A stretch of DNA of 6,128 bases from an uncultured Clostridia bacterium (GTDB lineage: Bacteria; Bacillota; Clostridia; Christensenellales; UBA1242). The DNA lies in NCBI GenBank assembly GCA_934725795.1, contig CAKVCF010000037.1, positions 1 through 6,128 of the forward strand, given 5' to 3'. The notes beneath the pieces were generated by a model that was given only the letters and a program-made list of their open reading frames with translations, made no database searches and was not told the DNA's origin. Positions 1 to 5,308 of the stretch are shown piece after piece. Position 1 is the first letter of the stretch. Each line of letters begins with the position of its first letter. The translations under genes were made by a program, and so were the position numbers.

Positions 1-1
1 T

Positions 2-1315
2 AATAGACCATTAACTGAAATTTTGCCAAATGAATTTTTGAATAGTATGAAAGTAATTTTAGGTGATGAATTTAATGATTTTTTATCAGCTTTAAATCAG
101 CCAAAACAATCGGCAATATTTGTTAACAACAAAATTTCGGTTGATAAATTTAAGCAGATTGTGGACTTTGAGATTGAACCAGTGCCTTATGAAAACCGTG
201 GTTTCTATGTTAATCAAAAGTTAGGCAAGCATCCATTGCATCATGCTGGTGCGTTTTATGTGCAAGAGCCAAGCGCTATGTTTACCGTAAATGCGCATCA
301 ATTTAAAGGGGACGAACTGGTGCTTGATATGTGTGCTGCCCCTGGTGGAAAATCAATTCAACTTGCAAATCGCGTGCCAAATGGTGTGGTGGTGAGCAAT
401 GAAATTAACAGAGAAAGATGTGGCATCCTGTTTTCAAACATTGAACGCATGGGGCTTAAAAATGTTATTGTTACCAACGATACTCCGCAAAACATAGGTG
501 AAGCATATGCTGGTTGTTTTGATGTTGTGCTGGTTGATGCACCTTGCAGTGGTGAAGGCATGTTCAGGCGTGGTGAGCAAGTGGTTAAAGAGTGGAACAA
601 AACCTTGCCACAAATGTGTGCTGATCGTCAAAAGCAAATTTTAGATTCAGCTGACAAAGCGTTGAAACAAAATGGATATTTAATCTATTCCACTTGCACA
701 TATTCGTTAGAAGAAAATGAACAGACTGTTAAAGCCTTTGCTGAAAAATATAATTACAAACTTTGCAAAATCGATGCAGACTTGCCACGTGGCATTGATA
801 TGCCAGAAGCAGTGAGATTGTATCCGCACAAAGTGAAAGGGGAAGGGCAGTTTGTTGCAGTGTTGCAGAAGGCAGGTGAAAACGATAGTGTGTCTTCTGC
901 AAATTTACACACTAAAAATTGTTCTTTGGCTAGCCAGTTTGTTCAAAGTTGTTGTGGCGTAAATTTAGATTGCATGGAGTATGGCAACTTTGCATACATT
1001 GTGCCAAACACAAATTTGATAAAGCGTGGAGTGAATTACTACTCTCTTGGTGTGCGTGTTGGCTGTGTGAAAGATAAAAGATTTGAACCTGCGCACAATT
1101 TCTTTTCAGCATTTGGCGGCGATTTTAAGATTAAATACAATTTAGATTTTGGTTCAACTGAGGTTTTAAAATACCTTAAAGGTGAAACTGTAGACATTGA
1201 TTTGCCTGATGGTTGGGGTGCTTTTCTTATTAATGGTTGTGCGGTTGGTGGTTTTAAAATGGCTGGCGGAAAGTTTAAAAATCACTATCCAAAAGGGCTT
1301 AGAAGTTTAAGTTAA
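2..1315 (+). CDS. rsmF: 16S rRNA (cytosine-5)-methyltransferase, RsmF/NOL1-NOP2-Sun family, 5' end uncertain
   Basis: Transfers a methyl group from S-adenosylmethionine to carbon 5 of a cytosine in 16S rRNA; cytoplasmic. Counting from the TTG at 23: SAM-binding motif I (LDMCAAPGGKS, residues 101-111), motif II acidic residue Glu127, motif IV VDAPCSGEG (171-179) whose Cys175 is the product-release cysteine, and motif VI YSTCTYS (222-228) whose Cys225 is the nucleophile. RLYPHKVKGEGQFVA (265-279) and the C-terminal block ending KNHYPKGLR are typical of the RsmF branch with its extra C-terminal RNA-binding region. The 430 residues fit the family. The frame is open to base 2 and neither the TTG at 23 nor the ATG at 47 has a Shine-Dalgarno site, unlike other genes here, so the true start probably lies just outside the window. 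Family assignment is certain; the exact rRNA target is inferred. Confidence 0.93.
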   Translation, partial: NRPLTEILPNEFLNSMKVILGDEFNDFLSALNQPKQSAIFVNNKISVDKFKQIVDFEIEPVPYENRGFYVNQKLGKHPLHHAGAFYVQEPSAMFTVNAHQFKGDELVLDMCAAPGGKSIQLANRVPNGVVVSNEINRERCGILFSNIERMGLKNVIVTNDTPQNIGEAYAGCFDVVLVDAPCSGEGMFRRGEQVVKEWNKTLPQMCADRQKQILDSADKALKQNGYLIYSTCTYSLEENEQTVKAFAEKYNYKLCKIDADLPRGIDMPEAVRLYPHKVKGEGQFVAVLQKAGENDSVSSANLHTKNCSLASQFVQSCCGVNLDCMEYGNFAYIVPNTNLIKRGVNYYSLGVRVGCVKDKRFEPAHNFFSAFGGDFKIKYNLDFGSTEVLKYLKGETVDIDLPDGWGAFLINGCAVGGFKMAGGKFKNHYPKGLRSLS

Positions 1316-1342
1316 GTTTGATTGTGGAAGATATAATAAGCC

Positions 1343-1365
1343 TTTAAATTTATAAAAAATTTAAA
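1343..1365. repeat. Perfect AT-only inverted repeat after rsmF
   Basis: Nine-base arms TTTAAATTT (1343-1351) and AAATTTAAA (1357-1365) flank a five-base ATAAA loop. It lies 28 bases after the methyltransferase stop. All pairs are A-U, so it is weak as an RNA hairpin. It may help protect the mRNA 3' end ahead of the stronger hairpin that follows, or simply reflect base composition. Confidence 0.3.
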
Positions 1366-1367
1366 AT

Positions 1368-1433
1368 AATTGGTGAAAATTGATAAAAAATTAACTTTTT
1401 TTGTTAAAATTTGCCAATTTTTTTATTTTTTTT
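1368..1433 (+). terminator. Probable intrinsic terminator of rsmF
   Basis: Lower stem AATTGGTGAA (1368-1377) pairs with TTTGCCAATT (1410-1419), including two G-U pairs. An upper stem TTAAC/GTTAA (1391-1395/1403-1407) closes a seven-T loop, with an internal loop between the stems. The 3' arm runs straight into a T tract (1418-1424, then 1426-1433 after a single A). It sits about 50 bases after the rsmF stop and before the next promoter, as expected for a transcription-unit boundary. The stem is interrupted, so efficiency is uncertain. Confidence 0.5.
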
Positions 1434-1454
1434 AAAAAAAATTTAAAAAAGGTA

Positions 1455-1483
1455 TTGAAAAAACGAATAGTATGAGATATAAT
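1455..1483 (+). promoter_or_regulatory. Sigma-A-type promoter for the acidic coiled-coil gene
   Basis: The -35 box TTGAAA (1455-1460) and consensus -10 box TATAAT (1478-1483) are separated by exactly 17 bp. Predicted transcription start is near 1490, giving a leader of about 28 bases before the ATG at 1518. The leader carries AAGGAG (1501-1506), 11 bases from the start codon. This is the best promoter in the window by match and spacing. Confidence 0.8.
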
Positions 1484-1517
1484 AAGCGCGAACAAACAAA
1501 AAGGAGATTTATTTTTT

Positions 1518-1811
1518 ATGGAATGGCAAGCATTTGTAGGTGTTATTGCGATTATCGGTATTGTTATTGTTGTAGGTGGCTTAATTGCGTTCTTAGGCCA
1601 TGTTATTATCGGGGCTTTTGATAATGAAGACCGCTCAACAAAACAACCTAAGCAAGAAGTTATGGATTACACACAATATAAACAAAATTTAATTGAGAAT
1701 AAGGCTGAAGCAGAAAAGCAACAAGATTATGACTTTGAAGCAATCGATATGGCTAAGGCTCAAAAAGAACAAGATATGCTTAAAGAAAACAGCAAAGAAG
1801 AAACTTGTTGA
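1518..1811 (+). CDS. Membrane-anchor N-terminal part of an acidic coiled-coil protein (frame-disrupted gene)
   Basis: Not recognised as a named family. It starts at an ATG with AAGGAG 11 bases upstream and its own strong promoter. Residues about 5-33 are a long uninterrupted hydrophobic segment rich in Ile, Val and Gly, without a signal-peptidase site, so it should act as an N-terminal membrane anchor. Residues 35-97 are charged and helix-prone. The frame stops at TGA (1809-1811) just after ...KENSKEETC, while the next frame continues with the same acidic style for another 348 codons. The natural reading is that this is the first 95 codons of one gene of about 443 residues. Short N-terminus, one transmembrane helix, then a charged linker and coiled coil resembles the layout of division-scaffold proteins such as ZipA or EzrA, but no sequence match to them is visible. 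Confidence 0.8.
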   Translation: MEWQAFVGVIAIIGIVIVVGGLIAFLGHVIIGAFDNEDRSTKQPKQEVMDYTQYKQNLIENKAEAEKQQDYDFEAIDMAKAQKEQDMLKENSKEETC

Positions 1812-2850
1812 AGATAATGACTCTAACTTAGAAGAAATTGAAAACAGGTTGAAAAACGAAAACGCTGAAAACAAAGAACCAGAAATGCCAGCAACTGAAG
1901 TTAAAACTTTGGAAGAAGCACCAATGGCTGTTGAAGAAAATGCAACAGAAGATGAAGGCGAAGACGTTGATATTCAAAATTTGTTAGACGAAATCAGCAA
2001 TCAAGTTGTTGACGAAGAAAAAGCAAAAGATGACGAAACTAAGGAAGAAGAAAATCCAGTTTTGGCTGCTTATGACATTGACAAAATTTTAAGCGAATCA
2101 AACGAAGAAACTGAAGAAGAAGCAACTGAAGAAACAGACGAAGAAGAAAACAAAACTGAAGAAGTTGCTGAAGAAGTTACACCAGTTGAAGAAAATAAAG
2201 AAGTTGAAACAGAAGAAACAACTAAATCAACAGAAGAAGTTGAAGAAGAACCAGCAGAAACTGAAGATGACACAACAAAACAAGAGTTGGAAGAAGCAAA
2301 CAAACGTATTGCTGAACTTACATCTCAAATTGCAAATCTTAACAAACAATTAAATGAACAACCAGAACAACAACCTGAAGTTGTAACAATTGATATGACA
2401 GAAGAAGAGTGCTTAAACCGTATTGCTGTTTTGGAAGAACGTTTGAAAAATGCTAAAAAAGATTATAAAATCAATATGAAGGAATATCGTCCTTTGAAAA
2501 AAGTGATGACAGACCTTGAAAGATACCAAACAAAACTTCGCCGTAAAGAAGCAATCGTTGCCAAAAAGAAAGTTGCTTTGTATGGTGTGAACAACTATGT
2601 TGATATTGATAAAGAAAAAGCAGAAAAACTTGCTAACGAACTTGAATTGCTTGACGGTTTGAGATTGAGCGTTAATCACTGTGAAGATGTTATCAATGCT
2701 AACAAAGACCGCTTCCCAATTTTGGAACATACAAACAGCATTTTGGAAGAACAAATTGCTCAACTTGAAGCAGATTTGGAACAAACAAACTTAACCCTTC
2801 AAAAAATCCGCGAACGCGAAGGCAAGGGCGAAGGTGAAAATAACCAATAA
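1693..2850 (+). CDS. Glu-rich linker and coiled-coil C-terminal part of the same gene (shifted frame)
   Basis: The frame is open from a TTG at 1693, which has no Shine-Dalgarno site. Its first 37 codons are lysine-rich and look like out-of-frame translation of the upstream gene. Genuine coding most likely begins at 1804 (LVEDNDSN...). From there a roughly 155-residue linker is packed with Glu, Thr and Val, with GAA codons dominating. It carries two hydrophobic islands with a shared pattern, DIQNLLDE (1969-1992) and DIDKILSE (2074-2097). A heptad-like coiled coil follows (about 2275-2365), then a basic, conserved-looking block (about 2440-2720, with LRRKEAIVAKKKVALYGVNNYVD in its core) and a final coiled coil (about 2710-2815). 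The gene ends 30 bases before a strong terminator. No enzyme motif is visible; a structural or scaffold role at the membrane is inference. With the first frame it would form a protein of about 443 residues. Confidence 0.75.
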   Translation: MRIRLKQKSNKIMTLKQSIWLRLKKNKICLKKTAKKKLVEDNDSNLEEIENRLKNENAENKEPEMPATEVKTLEEAPMAVEENATEDEGEDVDIQNLLDEISNQVVDEEKAKDDETKEEENPVLAAYDIDKILSESNEETEEEATEETDEEENKTEEVAEEVTPVEENKEVETEETTKSTEEVEEEPAETEDDTTKQELEEANKRIAELTSQIANLNKQLNEQPEQQPEVVTIDMTEEECLNRIAVLEERLKNAKKDYKINMKEYRPLKKVMTDLERYQTKLRRKEAIVAKKKVALYGVNNYVDIDKEKAEKLANELELLDGLRLSVNHCEDVINANKDRFPILEHTNSILEEQIAQLEADLEQTNLTLQKIREREGKGEGENNQ

Positions 2851-2880
2851 TCTAAAAGCGAATAAAAAATAATAAAAGTT

Positions 2881-2909
2881 AAAAAATCCACAGAAAATGT
2901 GGATTTTTT
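2881..2909 (+). terminator. Strong intrinsic terminator after the coiled-coil gene
   Basis: AAAAAATCCACA (2881-2892) and TGTGGATTTTTT (2898-2909) form a perfect 12-bp stem around a GAAAA loop, with the 3' arm ending in six T. The A run on the 5' arm gives a matching U run on the opposite strand, so it could also work in reverse. It lies 30 bases after the stop and isolates this gene from the patatin promoter. Its arms are nearly the same as those of the terminator at 5280-5308. Confidence 0.88.
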
Positions 2910-2974
2910 ACACTTTATTTAAAATTAATTATTTTTTATAGTGTTTTTTTATGTTAAACAAATAATTAATTTAA

Positions 2975-3004
2975 TTTGTCTATTTTTATATTTTATTGTA
3001 TAAT
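2975..3004 (+). promoter_or_regulatory. Promoter of the patatin-MBL unit
   Basis: The -35-like box TTGTCT (2975-2980, four of six matches) and consensus -10 box TATAAT (2999-3004) are 18 bp apart. Predicted transcription start is near 3011. The in-frame TTG at 2996 overlaps the -10 box and lies upstream of this start, so it cannot be the translation start of a transcript made here. Confidence 0.7.
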
Positions 3005-3016
3005 ACAGTCATAATT

Positions 3017-3024
3017 GGTGGTGA
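3017..3024 (+). promoter_or_regulatory. Ribosome binding site that fixes the patatin start
   Basis: GGTGGTGA matches the anti-Shine-Dalgarno complement GGAGGTGA at seven of eight positions and ends four bases before the in-frame GTG at 3029. The alternative ATG at 3044 has no such site. Confidence 0.7.
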
Positions 3025-3028
3025 AAAC

Positions 3029-3904
3029 GTGCATAATAAAGATATGGGGTTAACATCAAAATTTGGCTTGAAACGTATGAACATTTTTCACAAAAAATAC
3101 AAAATTGGTTTGTGTTTGAGTGGTGGTGGAACACGTGGATTTGCACACCTTGGTGCATTTAAAGCTTTTGCTGAATATGGTATAAAATTTGACGCTGTTG
3201 CTGGTGCAAGTGCTGGCAGCCTTTTTGGTGCTTTGTATGCAAGCGGACTCAGTTTTGAACAGATTTATGAAATGTCTAACCAAGTTAAACAAAGCGATTT
3301 GATAAAGCAAAAATTTGGCATTTTGCCTTCAAGTATGGATATGTTGGCTGAAACTTTGGATAGAGTTTTGCCAATCAAACGCATTGAAAATTTGAAAGTG
3401 CCATATTATGCTGTTGCAGTGGATTTAAAAACTGGCAAACAAGTGGTGTTTAACACGGGGAAATTGAATAGCGTTATCACTGGCAGTTGTGCAATTCCTG
3501 GCGTGTTTTTGCCTGTTAAATATAGAGATATGACCTTGATTGACGGCGGAGTAAGGAACAATGTTCCGTCTGACGTTTTATATAAAAATGGTTGCGATTT
3601 TGTTATAACAATAGACTGCAACTCAACACGCGGCGGTGGCACTGAAAGCAATAAATTATGGACGCAATTTGTAACCAGCATTGGCATTATGATGGTTAAC
3701 AATTCAAAGCAAGGGCTTATGTGGAGCGACCTTGTTATTTCCCCTGATATGGCACGTTTTAACTCGCTTAAACTTGAAAATAAGGACGATATGATTAAGG
3801 CTGGTTATGACGCCGTGGTTAAGGCTATGCCTGAAATTGAAAAGATATTTTTGGGTAAACACAAAAGAAAATGGATAGACAAAAGAAAGCAACAAATTTG
3901 GTAA
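3029..3904 (+). CDS. Patatin-like phospholipase (RssA/YlbK-type)
   Basis: Predicted serine acyl hydrolase of the bacterial patatin family, acting on phospholipid or other acyl esters with a Ser-Asp dyad. From the GTG at 3029 the protein has 291 residues: oxyanion-hole motif GGGTRG (32-37), nucleophile elbow GASAG (59-63) with Ser61, and the catalytic-Asp motif DGG (172-174, in LIDGGVRNNVP). All catalytic elements are intact and the length suits the short RssA-like group. There is no signal peptide or transmembrane segment, so it is probably cytoplasmic or peripheral on the membrane. The C-terminus is strongly basic (KHKRKWIDKRKQQ), which could aid contact with anionic lipid. The GTG start was chosen from the strong SD and the promoter position. 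It is first in an apparent operon, its 3' end overlapping the MBL gene by 34 nt. The physiological substrate cannot be told from sequence. Confidence 0.92.
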   Translation: MHNKDMGLTSKFGLKRMNIFHKKYKIGLCLSGGGTRGFAHLGAFKAFAEYGIKFDAVAGASAGSLFGALYASGLSFEQIYEMSNQVKQSDLIKQKFGILPSSMDMLAETLDRVLPIKRIENLKVPYYAVAVDLKTGKQVVFNTGKLNSVITGSCAIPGVFLPVKYRDMTLIDGGVRNNVPSDVLYKNGCDFVITIDCNSTRGGGTESNKLWTQFVTSIGIMMVNNSKQGLMWSDLVISPDMARFNSLKLENKDDMIKAGYDAVVKAMPEIEKIFLGKHKRKWIDKRKQQIW

Positions 3905-4944
3905 AAAATGTTAAATTTAACAAAAAACACAGCAAAATAACCAAAATTATTGCACTTTCAATAATTATTTTGGTTTTAAGCATGCTGTGTTTGTTTTTTA
4001 ATGCGTTGAATCCTGCGATTGTGGCTTGGCTTAAAAATGATTTTGCTTGCGTGAGTGTGAAAGATAATTTGCTTGTACATTTTATAAATGTAGGGCAAGG
4101 TGATGCAATAGCAATCAATCTGCCAGACGGTAAAACGGCAATTATTGATGCTGGCCCTGCCAACGCAAGCAATGTGCTTGTGAAATATGTGCAAGAAAAA
4201 GTTTTAAACAATAAACATAACAATATCGTTGACTATTTAGTGCTTACACACGCTGATGCTGACCATATTGGTGGTGTGGTTGGCTTGCTTAATGCGTTTG
4301 ATTTTAAAACAATTTATATGCCTATTGTTGAAAGCAGTTCGGCAACTTATGTAAATTTGACCGAAGCAGTGGAAAAAGAAAATTGCAATGTGGTTGTAAA
4401 TCATAATCAAATTGAACTTGATACAGACTGTTTGTTGAAAATATTTAAACCGCTTGATTATACAGATACTAACAACACTTGTCCACTTATTAAATTGGAA
4501 TATATGGCAAAATCATTTTTATTTACTGGTGATTTGGAAGCAAAAGGTGAAAAAGATTATGTTAATTTGTTTGGCGAAGAATTAGATGTTGATGTGCTTA
4601 AAGTTGCACACCACGGTAGTAAATATTCAACTTGTGAAGAATTTTTGGCGGCGACAACGCCTGAATATGCAGTGATTTCAAGCGGAAACAGGTATGGACA
4701 CCCAAACCAAGAAACTCTGGATAGGTTGGAAGCAGTGAATTCAAACATTGTACGCACTGACACAGTTGGCAATGTTATGTTTGCAGTTGGTGAGAATTAT
4801 AATTTAGATTTGCTTACTGGGGAATATGCGGTTTCTGGTTTTATATTTGACTACCGCTATATGGTGCTGATTGTTGACACTATTTTGGTGGTTGAAATTA
4901 TAATTATTGCAACAAAAAGGCGTAAAGTTAACAAGCATAATTAA
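3871..4944 (+). CDS. ComEC/Rec2-type metallo-beta-lactamase-fold hydrolase, stand-alone, two membrane segments
   Basis: Predicted metal-dependent hydrolase matching the C-terminal nuclease-like domain of the DNA-uptake channel protein ComEC. Motifs in order: FINVGQGDA (71-79), metal-binding THADADHIGG (126-135), FTGD (218-221) with Asp221, AHHGS (246-250) and a GHP motif (276-278). It lacks the competence-channel and OB-fold domains of full ComEC. A hydrophobic helix at about 25-46 follows a Lys-rich N-terminus, and a second at about 330-347 precedes KRRKVNKHN. By the positive-inside rule both ends are cytoplasmic and the catalytic domain faces outside. The ATG lies inside the patatin gene with no clear SD, suggesting translational coupling. 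Family members of this kind are annotated as MBL-fold hydrolases; nucleic acid as substrate is plausible but not shown, and a role in competence is only inference. Confidence 0.9.
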   Translation: MDRQKKATNLVKNVKFNKKHSKITKIIALSIIILVLSMLCLFFNALNPAIVAWLKNDFACVSVKDNLLVHFINVGQGDAIAINLPDGKTAIIDAGPANASNVLVKYVQEKVLNNKHNNIVDYLVLTHADADHIGGVVGLLNAFDFKTIYMPIVESSSATYVNLTEAVEKENCNVVVNHNQIELDTDCLLKIFKPLDYTDTNNTCPLIKLEYMAKSFLFTGDLEAKGEKDYVNLFGEELDVDVLKVAHHGSKYSTCEEFLAATTPEYAVISSGNRYGHPNQETLDRLEAVNSNIVRTDTVGNVMFAVGENYNLDLLTGEYAVSGFIFDYRYMVLIVDTILVVEIIIIATKRRKVNKHN

Positions 4945-4989
4945 AGAAAAATAAAAATTTTTAAAGATGTTAAAAATTAATGTATATTT

Positions 4990-5024
4990 AAAAAAATTGC
5001 TCACATATTAATAATGTAAGGCAA
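4990..5024 (-). terminator. Candidate intrinsic terminator on the minus strand
   Basis: Read on the minus strand, TTGC, a bulged C and TTACAT (5024-5014) pair with ATGTGAGCAA (5006-4997): ten pairs with one G-U, around a seven-base loop, followed at once by seven T (4996-4990). This is the classical terminator layout. There is no minus-strand protein gene upstream, so it would end a non-coding RNA or antisense transcript from 5015-5160. Its stem uses CCTTACA, which can instead pair in the hairpin 5015-5033. Confidence 0.4.
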
Positions 5025-5054
5025 CCCCTTACACATAAGAGAGATAGTCTTATG
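5015..5054. other. Two adjoining perfect hairpins
   Basis: TGTAAGG (5015-5021), loop CAACC, CCTTACA (5027-5033) is followed without a gap by CATAAGA (5034-5040), loop GAGATAG, TCTTATG (5048-5054). Each has seven Watson-Crick pairs, so both could form on either strand and stack end to end. The second excludes the long-range stem 5037-5045/5149-5157, although its loop GAGAT (5041-5045) could still pair with ATCTC (5149-5153) as a pseudoknot. The first excludes the minus-strand terminator. Confidence 0.5.
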
Positions 5055-5160
5055 CTCCAAAAAAAGCACAATAGTTTGAACGTGATTAAGTTGGCATTAG
5101 CCAACACTGGCGTTCTTAGAAGATTTGTGTTTTCGAGTGTAAATCAACATCTCTCTTTTT
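5037..5160. ncRNA. Candidate structured non-coding RNA, rod-like fold, strand unresolved
   Basis: AAGAGAGAT (5037-5045) pairs with ATCTCTCTT (5149-5157), closing a rod. Inside are ATGCTC/GAGTGT (5052-5057/5135-5140), AAAGCACAA/TTGTGTTTT (5063-5071/5125-5133), GAACGT/GCGTTC (5078-5083/5110-5115) and a terminal hairpin GTTGGC-ATTA-GCCAAC (5090-5105). Read as plus-strand RNA the rod gains four G-U pairs that become A-C mismatches on the minus strand, favouring plus, and five T follow the closing stem. Against that, the clean local terminator (4990-5024) is on the minus strand, where a weak divergent promoter is possible (TTAAAA at 5194-5189, 17 bp, AATATT at 5171-5166). The rod shape recalls 6S and SRP RNA, but the SRP GGAA loop region and a large 6S central bubble are not seen. 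Class unknown. Confidence 0.4.
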
Positions 5161-5190
5161 CATTGAATATTTGGTATAATAAGAGATGTT
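5146..5190 (+). promoter_or_regulatory. Extended -10 promoter enclosed by a 9-bp inverted repeat
   Basis: TGGTATAAT (5172-5180) is a perfect extended -10 element; the -35 region (5152-5157) is poor, which an extended -10 can tolerate. Predicted start is near 5187. The arms AACATCTCT (5146-5154) and AGAGATGTT (5182-5190) flank it, one over the -35 region and one over the start site, as an operator would. The left arm is also the 3' arm of the rod's closing stem, so the repeat may act in RNA instead of DNA. Confidence 0.5.
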
Positions 5191-5308
5191 TTAATGCCCT
5201 TTTAGATACACTAGACTGAGCAACAGTTGCTGCGCTTGGTATGGCAAAGAAATCAGTCGTTGATGTTAATTATAATATAAAAAAATCCACAAAAATTGTG
5301 GATTTTTT
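5187..5308 (+). ncRNA. Candidate small RNA of about 120 nt, class unknown
   Basis: It is bounded by the extended -10 promoter and by a strong terminator. Between them, GACTG (5214-5218) pairs with CAGTC (5254-5258), enclosing a hairpin AGCAA-CAG-TTGCT (5219-5231); TTGCT can alternatively pair with GGCAA (5243-5247). No open frame with an SD is present. It resembles no RNA family I can name. It could instead be the 3' part of a longer transcript running from the MBL gene or the rod upstream. Confidence 0.35.
5280..5308. terminator. Bidirectional terminator between the RNA region and rpsI
   Basis: AAAAAATCCACAA (5280-5292), loop AAA, TTGTGGATTTTTT (5296-5308) form a perfect 13-bp stem. T runs lie on the 3' side in both directions, so it can stop plus-strand transcripts from the RNA region and minus-strand transcripts of rplM-rpsI, whose stop codon is about 50 bases away. 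Confidence 0.88.

Noticed and set aside
1790..1811. Programmed frameshift analogous to prfB
   Set aside because: No CTT-TGA type slip codon, no SD-like stimulator at proper spacing, and neither +1 nor -2 repairing of the P-site tRNA looks favourable. Kept only as a remote option.
2040..2300. GAA-rich repetitive stretch as a tandem repeat or CRISPR-like array
   Set aside because: The repetition comes from Glu codons in one open frame, with no fixed unit length and no spacer structure.
2413..2784. 123-codon minus-strand open frame opposite the coiled-coil gene
   Set aside because: Phe/Ile/Val-rich mirror of GAA/AAA codons, no initiation signals; a shadow frame.
3825..4223. 132-codon minus-strand open frame
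   Set aside because: Antisense to the patatin end and the motif-rich start of the MBL gene, Phe/Leu/Ser-rich shadow composition, no SD or promoter.
5015..5308. Known housekeeping RNA (SRP RNA, 6S RNA, tmRNA, RNase P RNA, T-box or common riboswitch)
   Set aside because: The SRP GGAA loop region, the tmRNA tag and CCA end, RNase P conserved blocks and the T-box GGTGG motif are not seen. 6S cannot be fully excluded, but the internal loops are too small and misplaced.
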